Shown: in pieces, positions 45,390 to 54,461 of the stretch
Position numbering within the stretch: position 1 is the stretch's first letter
How the letters are laid out: every line of letters begins with the position of its first letter
Assembly: GCA_034678405.1 (NCBI GenBank)
Contig: JAXDBW010000011.1
Location: 1 to 63,847, forward strand
Source: JAXDBW01 sp034678405
GTDB lineage: Bacteria; Patescibacteriota; Patescibacteriia; UBA10025; JAHIVO01
Length of the DNA stretch: 63,847 nt
Direction: 5' to 3'
Translations under genes and position numbers: made by a program
Notes under the pieces: model-generated
What the model saw: only the letters and a program-made list of their open reading frames with translations
Database searches by the model: none
What the model was told of the DNA's origin: nothing

Positions 45390-46073
45390 ATGGTCGAATT
45401 TCGTCAACGCAACATAGAACGATCCAAGACGCTCGGTGAGCGTCTGGCGAAAGTACGCGAGGAGGCTGGCTACAGTCTGACCGACGTCGAACAGGCGACC
45501 CAAATCAAAGTAACCTATCTCCAGGCACTCGAAACCGGACAGTATACCAAGCTGCCCGGGAGTGTATATGTGGAGAACTATCTGAAACGGTATGCCACGT
45601 TTCTCAAGGTCGATCCCGCGTATGTCATCGAGCTATACCGTCAGCGGGAGCAGCGGGTGACTCGGGCTCATGAGCGACAGCGGTTTACCCCAAAGCCCCA
45701 GGAAATGCCCCGGGAGGTGCTGACGCCGCGGTTACTTCGTCGACTCATTGTCGGAGCCATCGTGGTGGCCGCACTTATTTATATTGTCGTGATCGTTTTC
45801 CAGGTGTTTGCCCCGCCGATGCTGACAGTGACCAGTCCAGCTGACGCTATCCGGGTGCAGGATCCGGACATCACCGTCACTGGCTCGACTGAACCGGAGA
45901 CCAGCGTGACTATTAATGGTCGGGAAATATTTCTTGATGCCGACGGTAATTTCTCAGCCAATTTATCCCTGACTGAAGGGATTAATACGATTACCATCAG
46001 CTCACAGAAAAAGCGGAGTAAACCCACCGTGGAGACCAGGACGGTACTGCTTGAGCCACAGACCGAAGAATAG
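45390..46073 (+). CDS. RodZ-like membrane protein with helix-turn-helix domain
   Basis: A 227-residue protein. Residues 12-80 are an HTH_25-type domain (LGERLAKVREEAGYSLTDVE, then YLQALETGQYTKLPGSVYV), residues about 127-148 a transmembrane helix, and residues 150-227 an extracytoplasmic Ig-like domain with SPADAIRVQDPDITVTGS. This is the layout of RodZ, which links MreB to the wall machinery. No MreB gene is in the window. It is translated right after ftsK, which fits a role in division or cell shape. Confidence 0.8.
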   Translation: MVEFRQRNIERSKTLGERLAKVREEAGYSLTDVEQATQIKVTYLQALETGQYTKLPGSVYVENYLKRYATFLKVDPAYVIELYRQREQRVTRAHERQRFTPKPQEMPREVLTPRLLRRLIVGAIVVAALIYIVVIVFQVFAPPMLTVTSPADAIRVQDPDITVTGSTEPETSVTINGREIFLDADGNFSANLSLTEGINTITISSQKKRSKPTVETRTVLLEPQTEE

Positions 46074-46079
46074 TATACT
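46051..46079 (+). promoter_or_regulatory. Promoter of recA
   Basis: TTGAGC (46051-46056), a 17-base spacer and TATACT (46074-46079), overlapping the end of the RodZ-like gene. A TATAAT also follows at 46081. No LexA-type operator is recognisable. Confidence 0.6.
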
Positions 46080-46112
46080 ATATAATACTTTATAGCTAAG
46101 GAATACGAACCT

Positions 46113-47156
46113 ATGCCAACCAAACAAAGCGATAAAGACTCTTCCCAACGTTCAAAGGCCGCCCAAGAGGCGATTAACCAAATCAAGGAACGATTCGGGG
46201 AGGGATCGATCATGAAGTTTGGGGAAGCGCGTAAAGTAGCCGTTGACGTCGTGCCGACCGGCTGCGCCTCATTGGATTTAGCCCTCGGGGTGGGTGGGGT
46301 ACCCCGTGGCCGCATTATTGAAATCTATGGCCCCGAAGCCTCAGGGAAAACAACCCTCGCGCAGCACATCGTCGCCTCAGTCCAAAAAATGGGTGGCACC
46401 GCCGCCTTTGTCGATGCTGAGCACGCCCTCGATCCCCAGTATGCGCGGAAGATCGGAGTGAATGTTGATGACCTCCTCATTTCCCAGCCGGACACCGGTG
46501 AGCAGGCACTCGAGATCGTCGAAACGCTCGTCCGCTCAAATGGGGTGGATGTGATCGTTGTAGACTCAGTCGCGGCGCTGGTGCCCAAAGCTGAGATCGA
46601 AGGTGAGATGGGTGACTCACATATGGGTCTGCAGGCTCGACTGATGAGCCAAGCCCTCCGCAAGTTGACCGGCATTGTCAGTAAGACGAAGACGGTCGTC
46701 ATCTTCATCAACCAGACACGCATGAAGATTGGGGTCTTCTTCGGCAACCCTGAGACGACCACCGGTGGGATGGCGCTGAAATTCTATGCGTCAGTCCGGA
46801 TCGAGGTTCGGCGAGCGGCGCAAATCAAGAAGGGCGATGAATCCATCGGCAATCGAGTCAAGGTCAAAGTCGTCAAGAATAAAGTGGCTCCGCCATTCCG
46901 TACGGCTGAGTTTGACATCATGTATAATGAAGGGATTTCTATCGCCGGCGATTTGATCGATACCGGCATCAAATATGGCGTGCTACAAAAAAGCGGAAAC
47001 ACACTCGCCTATGGTGACGTGAAGATTGGTGTTGGGCGCGAAAACGCGCGCATTGCTCTCCGCACAGACAAGAAGTTGATGGCCGAGCTGAGTAAGAAGA
47101 TCATGGCCGCCGCGGCTGCCGCCGAAGCAGAGGAACAAAAAGCAGACCAGAAGTAA
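46113..47156 (+). CDS. recA: Recombinase RecA
   Basis: A 347-residue strand-exchange ATPase. Walker A is GPEASGKTT (residues 73-81), Walker B is VIVVDSVAAL, loop L1 follows in GDSHMGLQARLMSQALRKL and loop L2 lies within GVFFGNPETTTGG. The N-terminal helix and C-terminal domain are normal in length. The C-terminus is Ala/Glu-rich and less acidic than in Escherichia coli. It is a single-gene unit in this window. Confidence 0.98.
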   Translation: MPTKQSDKDSSQRSKAAQEAINQIKERFGEGSIMKFGEARKVAVDVVPTGCASLDLALGVGGVPRGRIIEIYGPEASGKTTLAQHIVASVQKMGGTAAFVDAEHALDPQYARKIGVNVDDLLISQPDTGEQALEIVETLVRSNGVDVIVVDSVAALVPKAEIEGEMGDSHMGLQARLMSQALRKLTGIVSKTKTVVIFINQTRMKIGVFFGNPETTTGGMALKFYASVRIEVRRAAQIKKGDESIGNRVKVKVVKNKVAPPFRTAEFDIMYNEGISIAGDLIDTGIKYGVLQKSGNTLAYGDVKIGVGRENARIALRTDKKLMAELSKKIMAAAAAAEAEEQKADQK

Positions 47157-47183
47157 CAGAAATTCATTATTGTATATGTTTGG

Positions 47184-47205
47184 GCCTGGATGGTATGATC
47201 CAGGC
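47184..47205 (+). terminator. Probable terminator of recA
   Basis: GCCTGGAT (47184-47191) pairs with ATCCAGGC (47198-47205) around a six-base loop, followed by only a short T stretch. Confidence 0.5.
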
Positions 47206-47291
47206 TCTTGAATGTATGCCGGTATTTCGGTAAGCTATCGTAAGATAAAACAAATAACGTTAATTAAATACACAGAACAGACGGAGGTTAT

Positions 47292-48092
47292 ATGCAGGTA
47301 TGCTCACTTGCGTGGTGGCGTGCGCGGCCACGAAAGTGGCTGTCATACATCGTGCTGTGCATCATTGGCTGGACCGGATTCTTCTTTCTCCGGATAGTGA
47401 ACTGGACCAAAATTGAAGGTAAGGATAAGTTTGTTATTGCCCGGCGCGGGCATAACAAGCGTGAACGGCGAAATGTTGTGATCGTGTCGAATCATATGAC
47501 CATGTTTGATTCGTTCATCGTTGGCATCATCGCTTACTTTCCTGAAATACTCTTTTGGCCGTCAGTGGCACCACTTCATTTCGCTGCGCAGGAGAATTAT
47601 TTCAAATACTGGTTGATGCGACTCGTCATGAGCTGTCTCAACGCAATTCCCGTGAAATCGAGCCGGAGGGATGTGGTGGTGATGCATGAAGCGGTCAAAC
47701 GATTGCCCTATACTAATATCCATATCTTTCCTGGAGGACGTCGTTCCCAGCAGCCGCTTGGGTCAGTGGCTCAACATCCCGTCCGAGCCGGTGTTGGTTA
47801 TATTGTAGCCCATGCGGCTGATCCAAAGCCGTTACTCGTCCCGGTATTTCTCGGAGGCGCTGAGAAATTGTTCGGCGGTAAACCCGGGGATCATAGCGTG
47901 GCTCGATGGCTCCCTCGCATTTCCGGCGTATTCCGCAGGCCACTCGTCCGCTTCGGAGACCCGATACCTTATCAAGACATTCTCGATGCGGTCGGGAATA
48001 ACAAAAAGGCATGGACGGCGATTGCCAATCGTGCCGCACATGCAATTAATCAACTTGATCCTTCGATTGAAAGAGTGTCAGTCCCGGACTGA
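47292..48092 (+). CDS. plsC: 1-acylglycerol-3-phosphate acyltransferase-like protein
   Basis: A 266-residue membrane-associated acyltransferase. One hydrophobic helix (about 17-36) precedes the PlsC domain, whose catalytic motif is NHMTMFD (NHX4D form) and whose acceptor motif is FPGGRRS. It should add the second acyl chain in phospholipid synthesis, though the substrate is not certain in CPR cells, which often lack full lipid pathways. ACGGAGG supports the start. The stop codon lies inside the terminator hairpin. Confidence 0.8.
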   Translation: MQVCSLAWWRARPRKWLSYIVLCIIGWTGFFFLRIVNWTKIEGKDKFVIARRGHNKRERRNVVIVSNHMTMFDSFIVGIIAYFPEILFWPSVAPLHFAAQENYFKYWLMRLVMSCLNAIPVKSSRRDVVVMHEAVKRLPYTNIHIFPGGRRSQQPLGSVAQHPVRAGVGYIVAHAADPKPLLVPVFLGGAEKLFGGKPGDHSVARWLPRISGVFRRPLVRFGDPIPYQDILDAVGNNKKAWTAIANRAAHAINQLDPSIERVSVPD

Positions 48093-48100
48093 CACTCTTT
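48070..48100. terminator. Bidirectional terminator between plsC and murI
   Basis: A perfect 13-bp stem AAAGAGTGTCAGT (48070-48082)/ACTGACACTCTTT (48088-48100) with the loop CCCGG. A/T tails on both sides let it serve both convergent transcripts. Confidence 0.85.
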
Positions 48101-48101
48101 A

Positions 48102-48896
48102 TTATGATTGCATGTGGTGCTGCCGCGGCTTGATGGTTTCGCCCAGCCAACGGGTGGTCAGCTGCTGCAGGTGAGCGGGAATATCACTGAAGTAGTACTG
48201 ATGGTTACTATTTCGCTCAAGTGATCGATCCAGGTCAGGATGGGCCTGGAGATAGGTACGCACTGCAGTCACCGTCGGGGTGGCCGGGTCGACGAGCGTG
48301 ACCCGCCGGCCGATTTTTTGCTGGATGACATCGCGGAGGATAGGATAGTGGGTGCAGCCGAGGATGAGTGTATCAATCTGGTGTCGTTTCAGGGGTCCGA
48401 GGTATCGCTTGGCCATCATCTTGGTGATTTGATCATTGATCAGCCCCTCTTCCGCGAGAGGGACGAAGAGTGGGCAGGCTTTGCTGGTGACGTTCAGCGT
48501 GTCGTCAGTAGCTAGTAGTTTTGTCCGGTAAATATCCGTATTAATCGTGGTGCGGGTGCCGATGACGCCAATGTTTTTATTCTTGGTCTGCTGCTGGGCG
48601 GCGGTGACGGCCGGGGTTACCACCTCGAAGATAGGTGTATTGGGGAACTGGCCTTTCAGTGCGTCAGCGGCGACAGCCGAGGCGGTGTTACAGGCGATAA
48701 TGATAAGCTGGGCTCCCCGGTCTAGCAGGAACTGAGTATCCTGGATGGCATATTCGATAACTGTCTCGTTACTTTTATTGCCATAGGGCGTGCGAGCGGT
48801 ATCGCCAAAATATACCAGCTGATAGTCAGGTAGTTGACGACGAACTTCACGGGCGACGGTCAGGCCGCCGATACCAGAGTCAAAAATACCAATCAT
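48102..48896 (-). CDS. murI: Glutamate racemase
   Basis: A 264-residue cofactor-independent racemase providing D-glutamate for peptidoglycan. The opening is IGIFDSGIGGLTVAREV; catalytic cysteines are Cys69 (ACNTAS) and the one in GCTHYP. It is the last gene of a minus-strand operon and overlaps the HAD gene by four bases. Confidence 0.95.
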   Translation of the reverse strand: MIGIFDSGIGGLTVAREVRRQLPDYQLVYFGDTARTPYGNKSNETVIEYAIQDTQFLLDRGAQLIIIACNTASAVAADALKGQFPNTPIFEVVTPAVTAAQQQTKNKNIGVIGTRTTINTDIYRTKLLATDDTLNVTSKACPLFVPLAEEGLINDQITKMMAKRYLGPLKRHQIDTLILGCTHYPILRDVIQQKIGRRVTLVDPATPTVTAVRTYLQAHPDLDRSLERNSNHQYYFSDIPAHLQQLTTRWLGETIKPRQHHMQS

Positions 48897-49555
48897 AGAG
48901 ACCGAATCATAGGGAGCGTTATATCGAATAGTCGTTGTACCACGCGGTCGGCTTTTTGTAAATCCTTATGGGAATTGTAGGGCTGTTTCAGCCCAATGCA
49001 GCGCATGCCCGCTCGGTGGGCTGCCTCGACCCCGCTGTATGAGTCTTCGATGACGAGACACTCGGCTGGGGTCACCCCCAGTTTTCGTGCAGTTGTGAGG
49101 AAGATATCAGGGTGCGGCTTACTCTCGGTGAAGTCATCACCCGAAATAACCACAGTAAAATACGATCGGGCTCTTATTTTCGCCAGCGAGAGATTGATAA
49201 TGCTGCGCGGTGATGATGAGGCAACGGCGAGGGGATAGTGACGGCTGGTTTTCTCTAGCAATCCATGAATGCCGGCAACTGGTTTGAGTTTCTGGTGAAA
49301 TAGTTTCTTGACCATAGAAAGTCGCTCCTGGAGGATTGTATCTACTGACTCAGTCAGTCCGAAATAGGCTTTCACCTTCATGATGGAGTATTGCTGACTC
49401 CGGCCTCTGACGTGCCGTGCCAAAAAACGCTCATATGCAGCGGTCTGGGGGACGTCCACCCCATGCTTTTTCAGCTGGGCATTGATCGCCTCAGCCCACA
49501 AATGCTCAGAGTCAGTGATGACTCCGTCCATATCATAAATAACTGCCCTGATCAT
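48893..49555 (-). CDS. HAD-superfamily phosphatase, beta-phosphoglucomutase-like
   Basis: A 220-residue HAD hydrolase. The nucleophile motif is YDMDGVITDSEHLW, motif II is ASSSPRS, the motif III lysine is in SKPHPDIF, and the last acidic residues are in VIEDSYSGVEAA. The cap domain type fits beta-phosphoglucomutase or sugar-phosphate phosphatases. It lies between a hexomutase and murI, overlapping both by four bases, which suggests a role with sugar phosphates for wall or polysaccharide synthesis. Confidence 0.83.
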   Translation of the reverse strand: MIRAVIYDMDGVITDSEHLWAEAINAQLKKHGVDVPQTAAYERFLARHVRGRSQQYSIMKVKAYFGLTESVDTILQERLSMVKKLFHQKLKPVAGIHGLLEKTSRHYPLAVASSSPRSIINLSLAKIRARSYFTVVISGDDFTESKPHPDIFLTTARKLGVTPAECLVIEDSYSGVEAAHRAGMRCIGLKQPYNSHKDLQKADRVVQRLFDITLPMIRSL

Positions 49556-50895
49556 GCGGCGTGCTGCTTTACAAAGGCGGTGAGTTCGTCTTGCTTTTCT
49601 GTAAGCAGTTCTGGTGTATCTGCCTCGACCGTGACGCGCAGGAGTGGCTCGGTATTGGAGGGGCGCGCATTAAACCACCAGGTATCGTATTGGACCGTCA
49701 GGCCATCGAGCTCATCCTGCTCTCCATCACCATACTCTTTTTTTATCTTCATGATAATATCTGGGATGTTATTCACCTCGAAATTCATCTCATCGCCTTT
49801 AGCATAGGGGATTAGTCCATCGATAATCTCTGACAGCTTTTTATCATGGGCGGAGATGAGCTCGAGGAGGATCGCAAGCGCGACGAAGCCAGAGTCTGCA
49901 TAGAAATTATCCTTGAAGGCGTAGTGAGCGGAGAGCTCACCACTCATCACGCCACCATTTTCGCGCATGGTTCGCGCTAGATTGACAAACCCAACCTTGC
50001 TGCGGAGCGGCCGGCCACCCCACTCAGTGATGCGCTGGGGGACCGCCCGACTGCAGATGACATTATAGGCGATGCCGGCGCCCGGGTTATGCTCGAGGAA
50101 ATGTTTTGCCAGGACAAGCAGCGTGGCATCTGCTCTAATAAATTCTCCTCTTTCGGTCACAAAGAAAAGCCGGTCAGTATCGCCATCAAAGATTACTCCA
50201 AAATCAGCTTTTTCATCAACGACTGCTTTTTTGATTTGTACCTGTGATTCGGGCATCAGGGGATTCGAGGGATGCGCCGGGAAGTTGCCGTCGAGCTTGA
50301 AATTCAGGGGGATGAGCTTCCCCGGGAGATGCTTGAATAATTCCGGGAGTACCTTACCCGCCATGCCATTGCCGGCATCGGCGACGATAGTAAATGGTTT
50401 GATTTTCTGGGTATCGACAAACGAGAGGACGTGTTTGATATAGTCATCCATGATATCTCGTTCGAGCAGCGCGCCTGATCCCTGGTCAGTAAATTTCTTG
50501 TCTTCGATGAAGTCGTATAATTCTTTGCCCCGGATCCACTCTAGTCCGCCCTCGTGTTTGACGACCATCTTGACGCCATTGTACTCTTTCGGATTATGTG
50601 AGGCGGTGATCATCATTCCGCCGTCATAATCAAACGTGCCAACGGTGAAGTATACCGCATCAATTGGCACCAGACCAATCGTGGTTACTTCCACGCCCTG
50701 ACTCCGGAGGCCCTGTGTTACTTGCTCGAATATTTCAGGGGAGCCGATACGCATATCGCGTCCGACGACCACTTTCTTCGCGCCGGTGAGCTGGGCATAG
50801 CCCTGGCCGATCGCAAAGGCGGTCTCAAGTGTGAAATCAGTGGGGTACACTCCCCGGACGTCGTAGCTTTTGAATACTTTTTTATTGATAGTCAT
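49552..50895 (-). CDS. Phosphomannomutase/phosphoglucomutase
   Basis: A 447-residue four-domain phosphohexomutase interconverting sugar 1- and 6-phosphates. The phosphoserine is in TASHNPKEYNG, the magnesium loop is FDGDTDRLFF, the sugar-binding loop is GELSAHYAFKD and the phosphate-binding loop is RPSNTEPLLR. The GE(L/M)SAH form fits PMM/PGM enzymes. It should feed sugar nucleotides together with the nucleotidyltransferase at 28436. It overlaps the HAD gene by four bases. Confidence 0.93.
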   Translation of the reverse strand: MTINKKVFKSYDVRGVYPTDFTLETAFAIGQGYAQLTGAKKVVVGRDMRIGSPEIFEQVTQGLRSQGVEVTTIGLVPIDAVYFTVGTFDYDGGMMITASHNPKEYNGVKMVVKHEGGLEWIRGKELYDFIEDKKFTDQGSGALLERDIMDDYIKHVLSFVDTQKIKPFTIVADAGNGMAGKVLPELFKHLPGKLIPLNFKLDGNFPAHPSNPLMPESQVQIKKAVVDEKADFGVIFDGDTDRLFFVTERGEFIRADATLLVLAKHFLEHNPGAGIAYNVICSRAVPQRITEWGGRPLRSKVGFVNLARTMRENGGVMSGELSAHYAFKDNFYADSGFVALAILLELISAHDKKLSEIIDGLIPYAKGDEMNFEVNNIPDIIMKIKKEYGDGEQDELDGLTVQYDTWWFNARPSNTEPLLRVTVEADTPELLTEKQDELTAFVKQHAA

Positions 50896-50906
50896 AGGGA
50901 TAATTG

Positions 50907-52058
50907 TTAGGCGTGACGTTTATGATGCATGCAGTACTGCGCGAGCGCGCCGAGGAACCAGACCGTCCCGACGAGTGCCACGAGCCACCCCACCGTGGGA
51001 ATGTTTACCAGAATGACATAGATAAAGGTCCCCAGCATCATCGTCCAGATCATGGGGATTGGTTTATCTTTGCGAGTACGGTTCAGGATGAGCTCACCGA
51101 GCATGATCCCCACCCCCACCTTCGTCAGATAGAGAGCGAGGAGATACCCAATCAGGATAATGAGGGAAAGGGGCGCGCCGATTAAGGTAAATGCGAGGAG
51201 TACAACTGCGATGGGAGTGACAATCAAAAAGAGTAATCCCCAGAGCATCGCAATACCCGGTTGCGCTTGGAAGCCCTGCATTCGCTGTCGGATCCAGGGG
51301 CCAGCGATGCTGACCAGTACCGTCCCAACGAGCAGGGCGCCAAATAGGCCAATGAGTTTCAGCAGAATCCAACCGCGAGTGATGAAATTTTTATCTACCG
51401 TCAAATTTGCATCAAATTGTTTGTGAATTGTGTCACCGAGGACTACCGCAGCAGTGTTCACGTCAGCCGTTTTGGTCCCACGATACGTGAGATCACCGGC
51501 AATCTCTGCCTGTTTACCCAGTGAGAGCTGGCCATTTTCTCCCAGCGTGACATCGACTTTATTACCAACCGTGTTATTGATGCTGACAGACTCTCCCGCA
51601 GCCGTGATATTTCCGCTGATTGGGGCATCGATACGGACGGTCTGTCCAGCCAGGATAGCGCTCCAGTCGATCGCGGCAGTTTCTGCCAGCGTGAGCGTGG
51701 TCGCCGCGGCAGTAATATTTTTCCCGACATGCCCGCCGATGCGGAGCGTGGTCGCGCCAGCTCGGACGTTTCCTGCGACATCGCCACTAATATCGATCTG
51801 CGCGGCTCCACTGATGACATCACCACCGACCGTACCGGTGATGGTTACATCATTAGCAAAGGCATAGACATCACCATTGACCGTGCCATTGATGGTGATG
51901 CTATTACCCGCAGCAAATAGATTCTCATCAATGATTTCATCCTCATCGATGGTAATCGTTTCCTGGGTAATCACCGAAAGCGCATGGACGCTCGCCGGCA
52001 AACCAATAAAAATCACTGCGGCAAACAGCGCGATGAATAAGCGAGAGGAGAGACGCAT
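50907..52058 (-). CDS. Bactofilin-like exported protein with C-terminal membrane helices
   Basis: A 383-residue protein with a signal peptide (about 1-26), then a repetitive beta-helix of the bactofilin/polymer-forming type (about 45-210, repeats such as ITINGTVNGDVYAF and ITGTVGGDVISG), then four transmembrane helices (about 225-375). Bactofilins form cytoskeletal filaments, but here the beta-helix is predicted outside the membrane. It leads the operon with the hexomutase, HAD and murI genes, which points to envelope assembly. Confidence 0.78.
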   Translation of the reverse strand: MRLSSRLFIALFAAVIFIGLPASVHALSVITQETITIDEDEIIDENLFAAGNSITINGTVNGDVYAFANDVTITGTVGGDVISGAAQIDISGDVAGNVRAGATTLRIGGHVGKNITAAATTLTLAETAAIDWSAILAGQTVRIDAPISGNITAAGESVSINNTVGNKVDVTLGENGQLSLGKQAEIAGDLTYRGTKTADVNTAAVVLGDTIHKQFDANLTVDKNFITRGWILLKLIGLFGALLVGTVLVSIAGPWIRQRMQGFQAQPGIAMLWGLLFLIVTPIAVVLLAFTLIGAPLSLIILIGYLLALYLTKVGVGIMLGELILNRTRKDKPIPMIWTMMLGTFIYVILVNIPTVGWLVALVGTVWFLGALAQYCMHHKRHA

Positions 52059-52114
52059 AGACCAAAAAAGCTAAGCAAATTATGCTCGCAGCATACCATG
52101 AAACATCCCTTTTT

Positions 52115-52834
52115 TCAACGCTTTTTCGCGACGGAAAAGAGATTATATGCCTGATACCAGTTGGAGTCTTTGCCTTTGGTGGTATAGCGATGGGCTACTA
52201 CTTGGAGCCCGGCGCTCGTCAGCAGCTGAGTGAGCTGTGTCTGGGTGAAGGGATGGAGATAGCGGTACCCCATGATCTCGCCCTGTGCGTTTTTCCACGG
52301 CTTCTCCACGTCACCCCAGTCGAGCCGACTGCGGCCGAATAGTTTACGAAGTGAATAGCGGCAGAGTAACCTCCACCACTGGGTATGGAGCAGATTCCAC
52401 TCGGTCATGATGAGGTGGCCACCGGGTTTCAGGACGCGGGCCGCTTCGGCGATGACTTGCTGTCGCATATCATGGGAGGGGATGTGATGCAGAGTGGCGA
52501 TGAGACAGACGACGTCAAATTCTGCGTCAGCAAAAGGAAGGTCGTCAGCGGTGGCGGTGATGAAGCTGTGTCCGGGATGTTCGCGCTCGGCAACTGACAC
52601 CAGTTCTCGGCTGGCATCGACACCAGTGTAGCGCACGCCTTTTGTGTCGAGGAATTTCGCCAACCGGCCATTCCCACAGCCGACGTCCAGCACCGAGTCG
52701 CCCGATTTGACATATGTCTCGAGCAGGGTAAACTCACCCCACGGATGCCGGCGCGTATGCGAAAAGTGCTCGGCAATGCGGTTGTAGACGCGCGTATTTT
52801 CCTCTACAATCTCTTGTGCAACCTTTTGTTTCAT
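52115..52834 (-). CDS. SAM-dependent methyltransferase resembling Trm9/ALKBH8
   Basis: A 239-residue class I methyltransferase. Motif I is VLDVGCGNG (residues 48-56). The N-terminus VYNRIAEHFSHTRRHPW (17-32) closely follows the start of eukaryotic Trm9 (VYNEIAPHFSQTRYKPW, from memory), and the C-terminal GDVEKPWKNA then GYRYLHPF recalls the Trm9 end motif. Trm9 methylates the carboxymethyl group on U34 of tRNA. The gene is head to head, four bases apart, with elp3, which makes that carboxymethyl group, so a joint wobble-uridine pathway is likely. Other class I substrates cannot be excluded from sequence alone. Confidence 0.8.
   Translation of the reverse strand: MKQKVAQEIVEENTRVYNRIAEHFSHTRRHPWGEFTLLETYVKSGDSVLDVGCGNGRLAKFLDTKGVRYTGVDASRELVSVAEREHPGHSFITATADDLPFADAEFDVVCLIATLHHIPSHDMRQQVIAEAARVLKPGGHLIMTEWNLLHTQWWRLLCRYSLRKLFGRSRLDWGDVEKPWKNAQGEIMGYRYLHPFTQTQLTQLLTSAGLQVVAHRYTTKGKDSNWYQAYNLFSVAKKR
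52782..52810 (+). promoter_or_regulatory. Promoter of elp3 inside the methyltransferase gene
   Basis: TTGTAG (52782-52787), a 17-base spacer and TACAAT (52805-52810). It lies in the first codons of the opposite-strand methyltransferase gene, so the two transcripts overlap at their 5' ends. Confidence 0.6.
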
Positions 52835-52838
52835 CTAT

Positions 52839-54449
52839 ATGCCTTCATCAGTTAGTCATTCTTATATTACTGATCTCGTGGCGCTTCGTCCAGTCGACGA
52901 GGAGTCGCTCAGGACAGTCAAACGTGATTTGGCGACTAAACATCGCACCACGATTTTTGCGAATGCAGATATCCTGAAGGTATATCGTGAGGTGGTGGCT
53001 GAAGCTGATCGGGACCCTGCATTACTGAAAGTACTCCGCAAACGAGACGTGCGGACATTGTCCGGTATCGCGCCGGTCACGGTCCTGACGAAGCCCTATC
53101 CCTGTCCAGGCCGGTGTGCCTACTGTCCGACTGAGGCTCGCATGCCGAAAAGCTACATCGCCTCGGAGCCAGCCGCCCAGCGCGCCCTCAAACTACAGTT
53201 TGATCCCTATGAGCAAATGGCCCGGCGGATTGAAGCATTCGAGGCAAACGGACATAGTGCGGATAAAATTGAACTCATTGTACTTGGTGGTACGTGGTCA
53301 TACTATGACGAGGAATATCAAGAAACGTTTATCAAGGGCCTTTTCGATGCGGCTAATGGATTTGCGTCTGACACGCTCGAGGAAGCTCAGACGAAGAACG
53401 AGACGGCCCAACACCGTATCATCGGCCTGACGCTTGAGACCCGGCCGGATTATGTAACGAAGGAGGAGCTCTGGCGGATGCGGCGGTATGGGTGTACGCA
53501 TGTGCAGATTGGCGTGCAGACGCTTGATCAGCAGGTATTGGATTTGATCAAACGGGATGATACCGTGGCTAACATTGCTCGGGCGACCGCCATGCTGCGT
53601 GATTTTGGGTTTAAGGTGACGTATCATCTCATGCCAGGCTTGCCCGGCGCCACACCCGAGGGGGACTATCAGGTATTTAAAAAAGTATTTAGCGATCCTG
53701 GGTTTCAGCCGGACATGCTGAAGATTTATCCCACCGTAGTGGTTAAAAGCGCGCAGATTTATCAGTGGTTTCAGGAGGGGAAATACAAACCATATGAAGG
53801 TGAGCAATTGATCGAGCTGCTGGCGCGGATAAAGAAAGATATCATCCCGCCCTATGTCCGGATCAATCGCTTGATCCGGGATATTCCCGGCGATGAAATA
53901 GAGGGGGGCAATCTCGTGACCAACCTGCGGCAGATCATGCACCAGCGTGGCATCACGTGTCAGTGTATCCGCTGTCGCGAAGTCCGTGATGCTGTGCCGG
54001 AGTCCGAGGCCGAGCTGGTGGAGCGGACCTATCGAGCGGGCCAGGGCACAGAGCATTTCCTTAGTTTCGAAAACGCAGACAAGTCAAAGCTGTATGCGTT
54101 TACGCGATTGCGGTTGCCTGATATGAAGCATCGTAAAACACAAAAGCTAGAGGTCATCCGCTTTTTCGACAAGCAAAAAATTACCATGACCGGCAATGAA
54201 CTGGCGTTTTCTCCAGATACGGCGCTGATCCGAGAATTACATACCTATGGGGAGCTTATCCCGGTCGGATCCGGGCGCTCAGCCACGCAGCACATCGGTT
54301 TTGGCAAGCGGCTGATGGCTCGCGCTGAGGAGATAGCCCGTGAGCACGGATATGCCCGATTGGCTGTGATTTCGGGAATTGGCGTGCGGGATTATTATCG
54401 AAAATTAGGGTATACGCTCCAGGATACCTACATGGTGAAGGAATTATAG
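52839..54449 (+). CDS. elp3: Elp3-like tRNA uridine(34) carboxymethyltransferase
   Basis: A 536-residue protein with a radical SAM domain and a C-terminal GNAT acetyltransferase domain, the Elp3 architecture. Cluster cysteines are Cys89, Cys93 and Cys96 (CPGRCAYC, CX3CX2C). Elp3 strings include DPYEQMARRIEAFEANGHS, LTLETRPDYVTKEEL, THVQIGVQTLD, LKIYPTVVVK and the final SGIGVRDYYRKLGY. It forms cm5U34 in tRNA from SAM and acetyl-CoA; single-subunit Elp3 is known in bacteria and archaea. No other Elongator subunits are visible. It is divergent from the Trm9-like gene. Confidence 0.94.
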   Translation: MPSSVSHSYITDLVALRPVDEESLRTVKRDLATKHRTTIFANADILKVYREVVAEADRDPALLKVLRKRDVRTLSGIAPVTVLTKPYPCPGRCAYCPTEARMPKSYIASEPAAQRALKLQFDPYEQMARRIEAFEANGHSADKIELIVLGGTWSYYDEEYQETFIKGLFDAANGFASDTLEEAQTKNETAQHRIIGLTLETRPDYVTKEELWRMRRYGCTHVQIGVQTLDQQVLDLIKRDDTVANIARATAMLRDFGFKVTYHLMPGLPGATPEGDYQVFKKVFSDPGFQPDMLKIYPTVVVKSAQIYQWFQEGKYKPYEGEQLIELLARIKKDIIPPYVRINRLIRDIPGDEIEGGNLVTNLRQIMHQRGITCQCIRCREVRDAVPESEAELVERTYRAGQGTEHFLSFENADKSKLYAFTRLRLPDMKHRKTQKLEVIRFFDKQKITMTGNELAFSPDTALIRELHTYGELIPVGSGRSATQHIGFGKRLMARAEEIAREHGYARLAVISGIGVRDYYRKLGYTLQDTYMVKEL

Positions 54450-54461
54450 TAAGTTTTTTAG

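Noticed and set aside
46074..46112. LexA/SOS operator before recA
   Set aside because: Neither the CTG-N10-CAG nor the GAAC-N4-GTTC pattern is present in the short promoter region.
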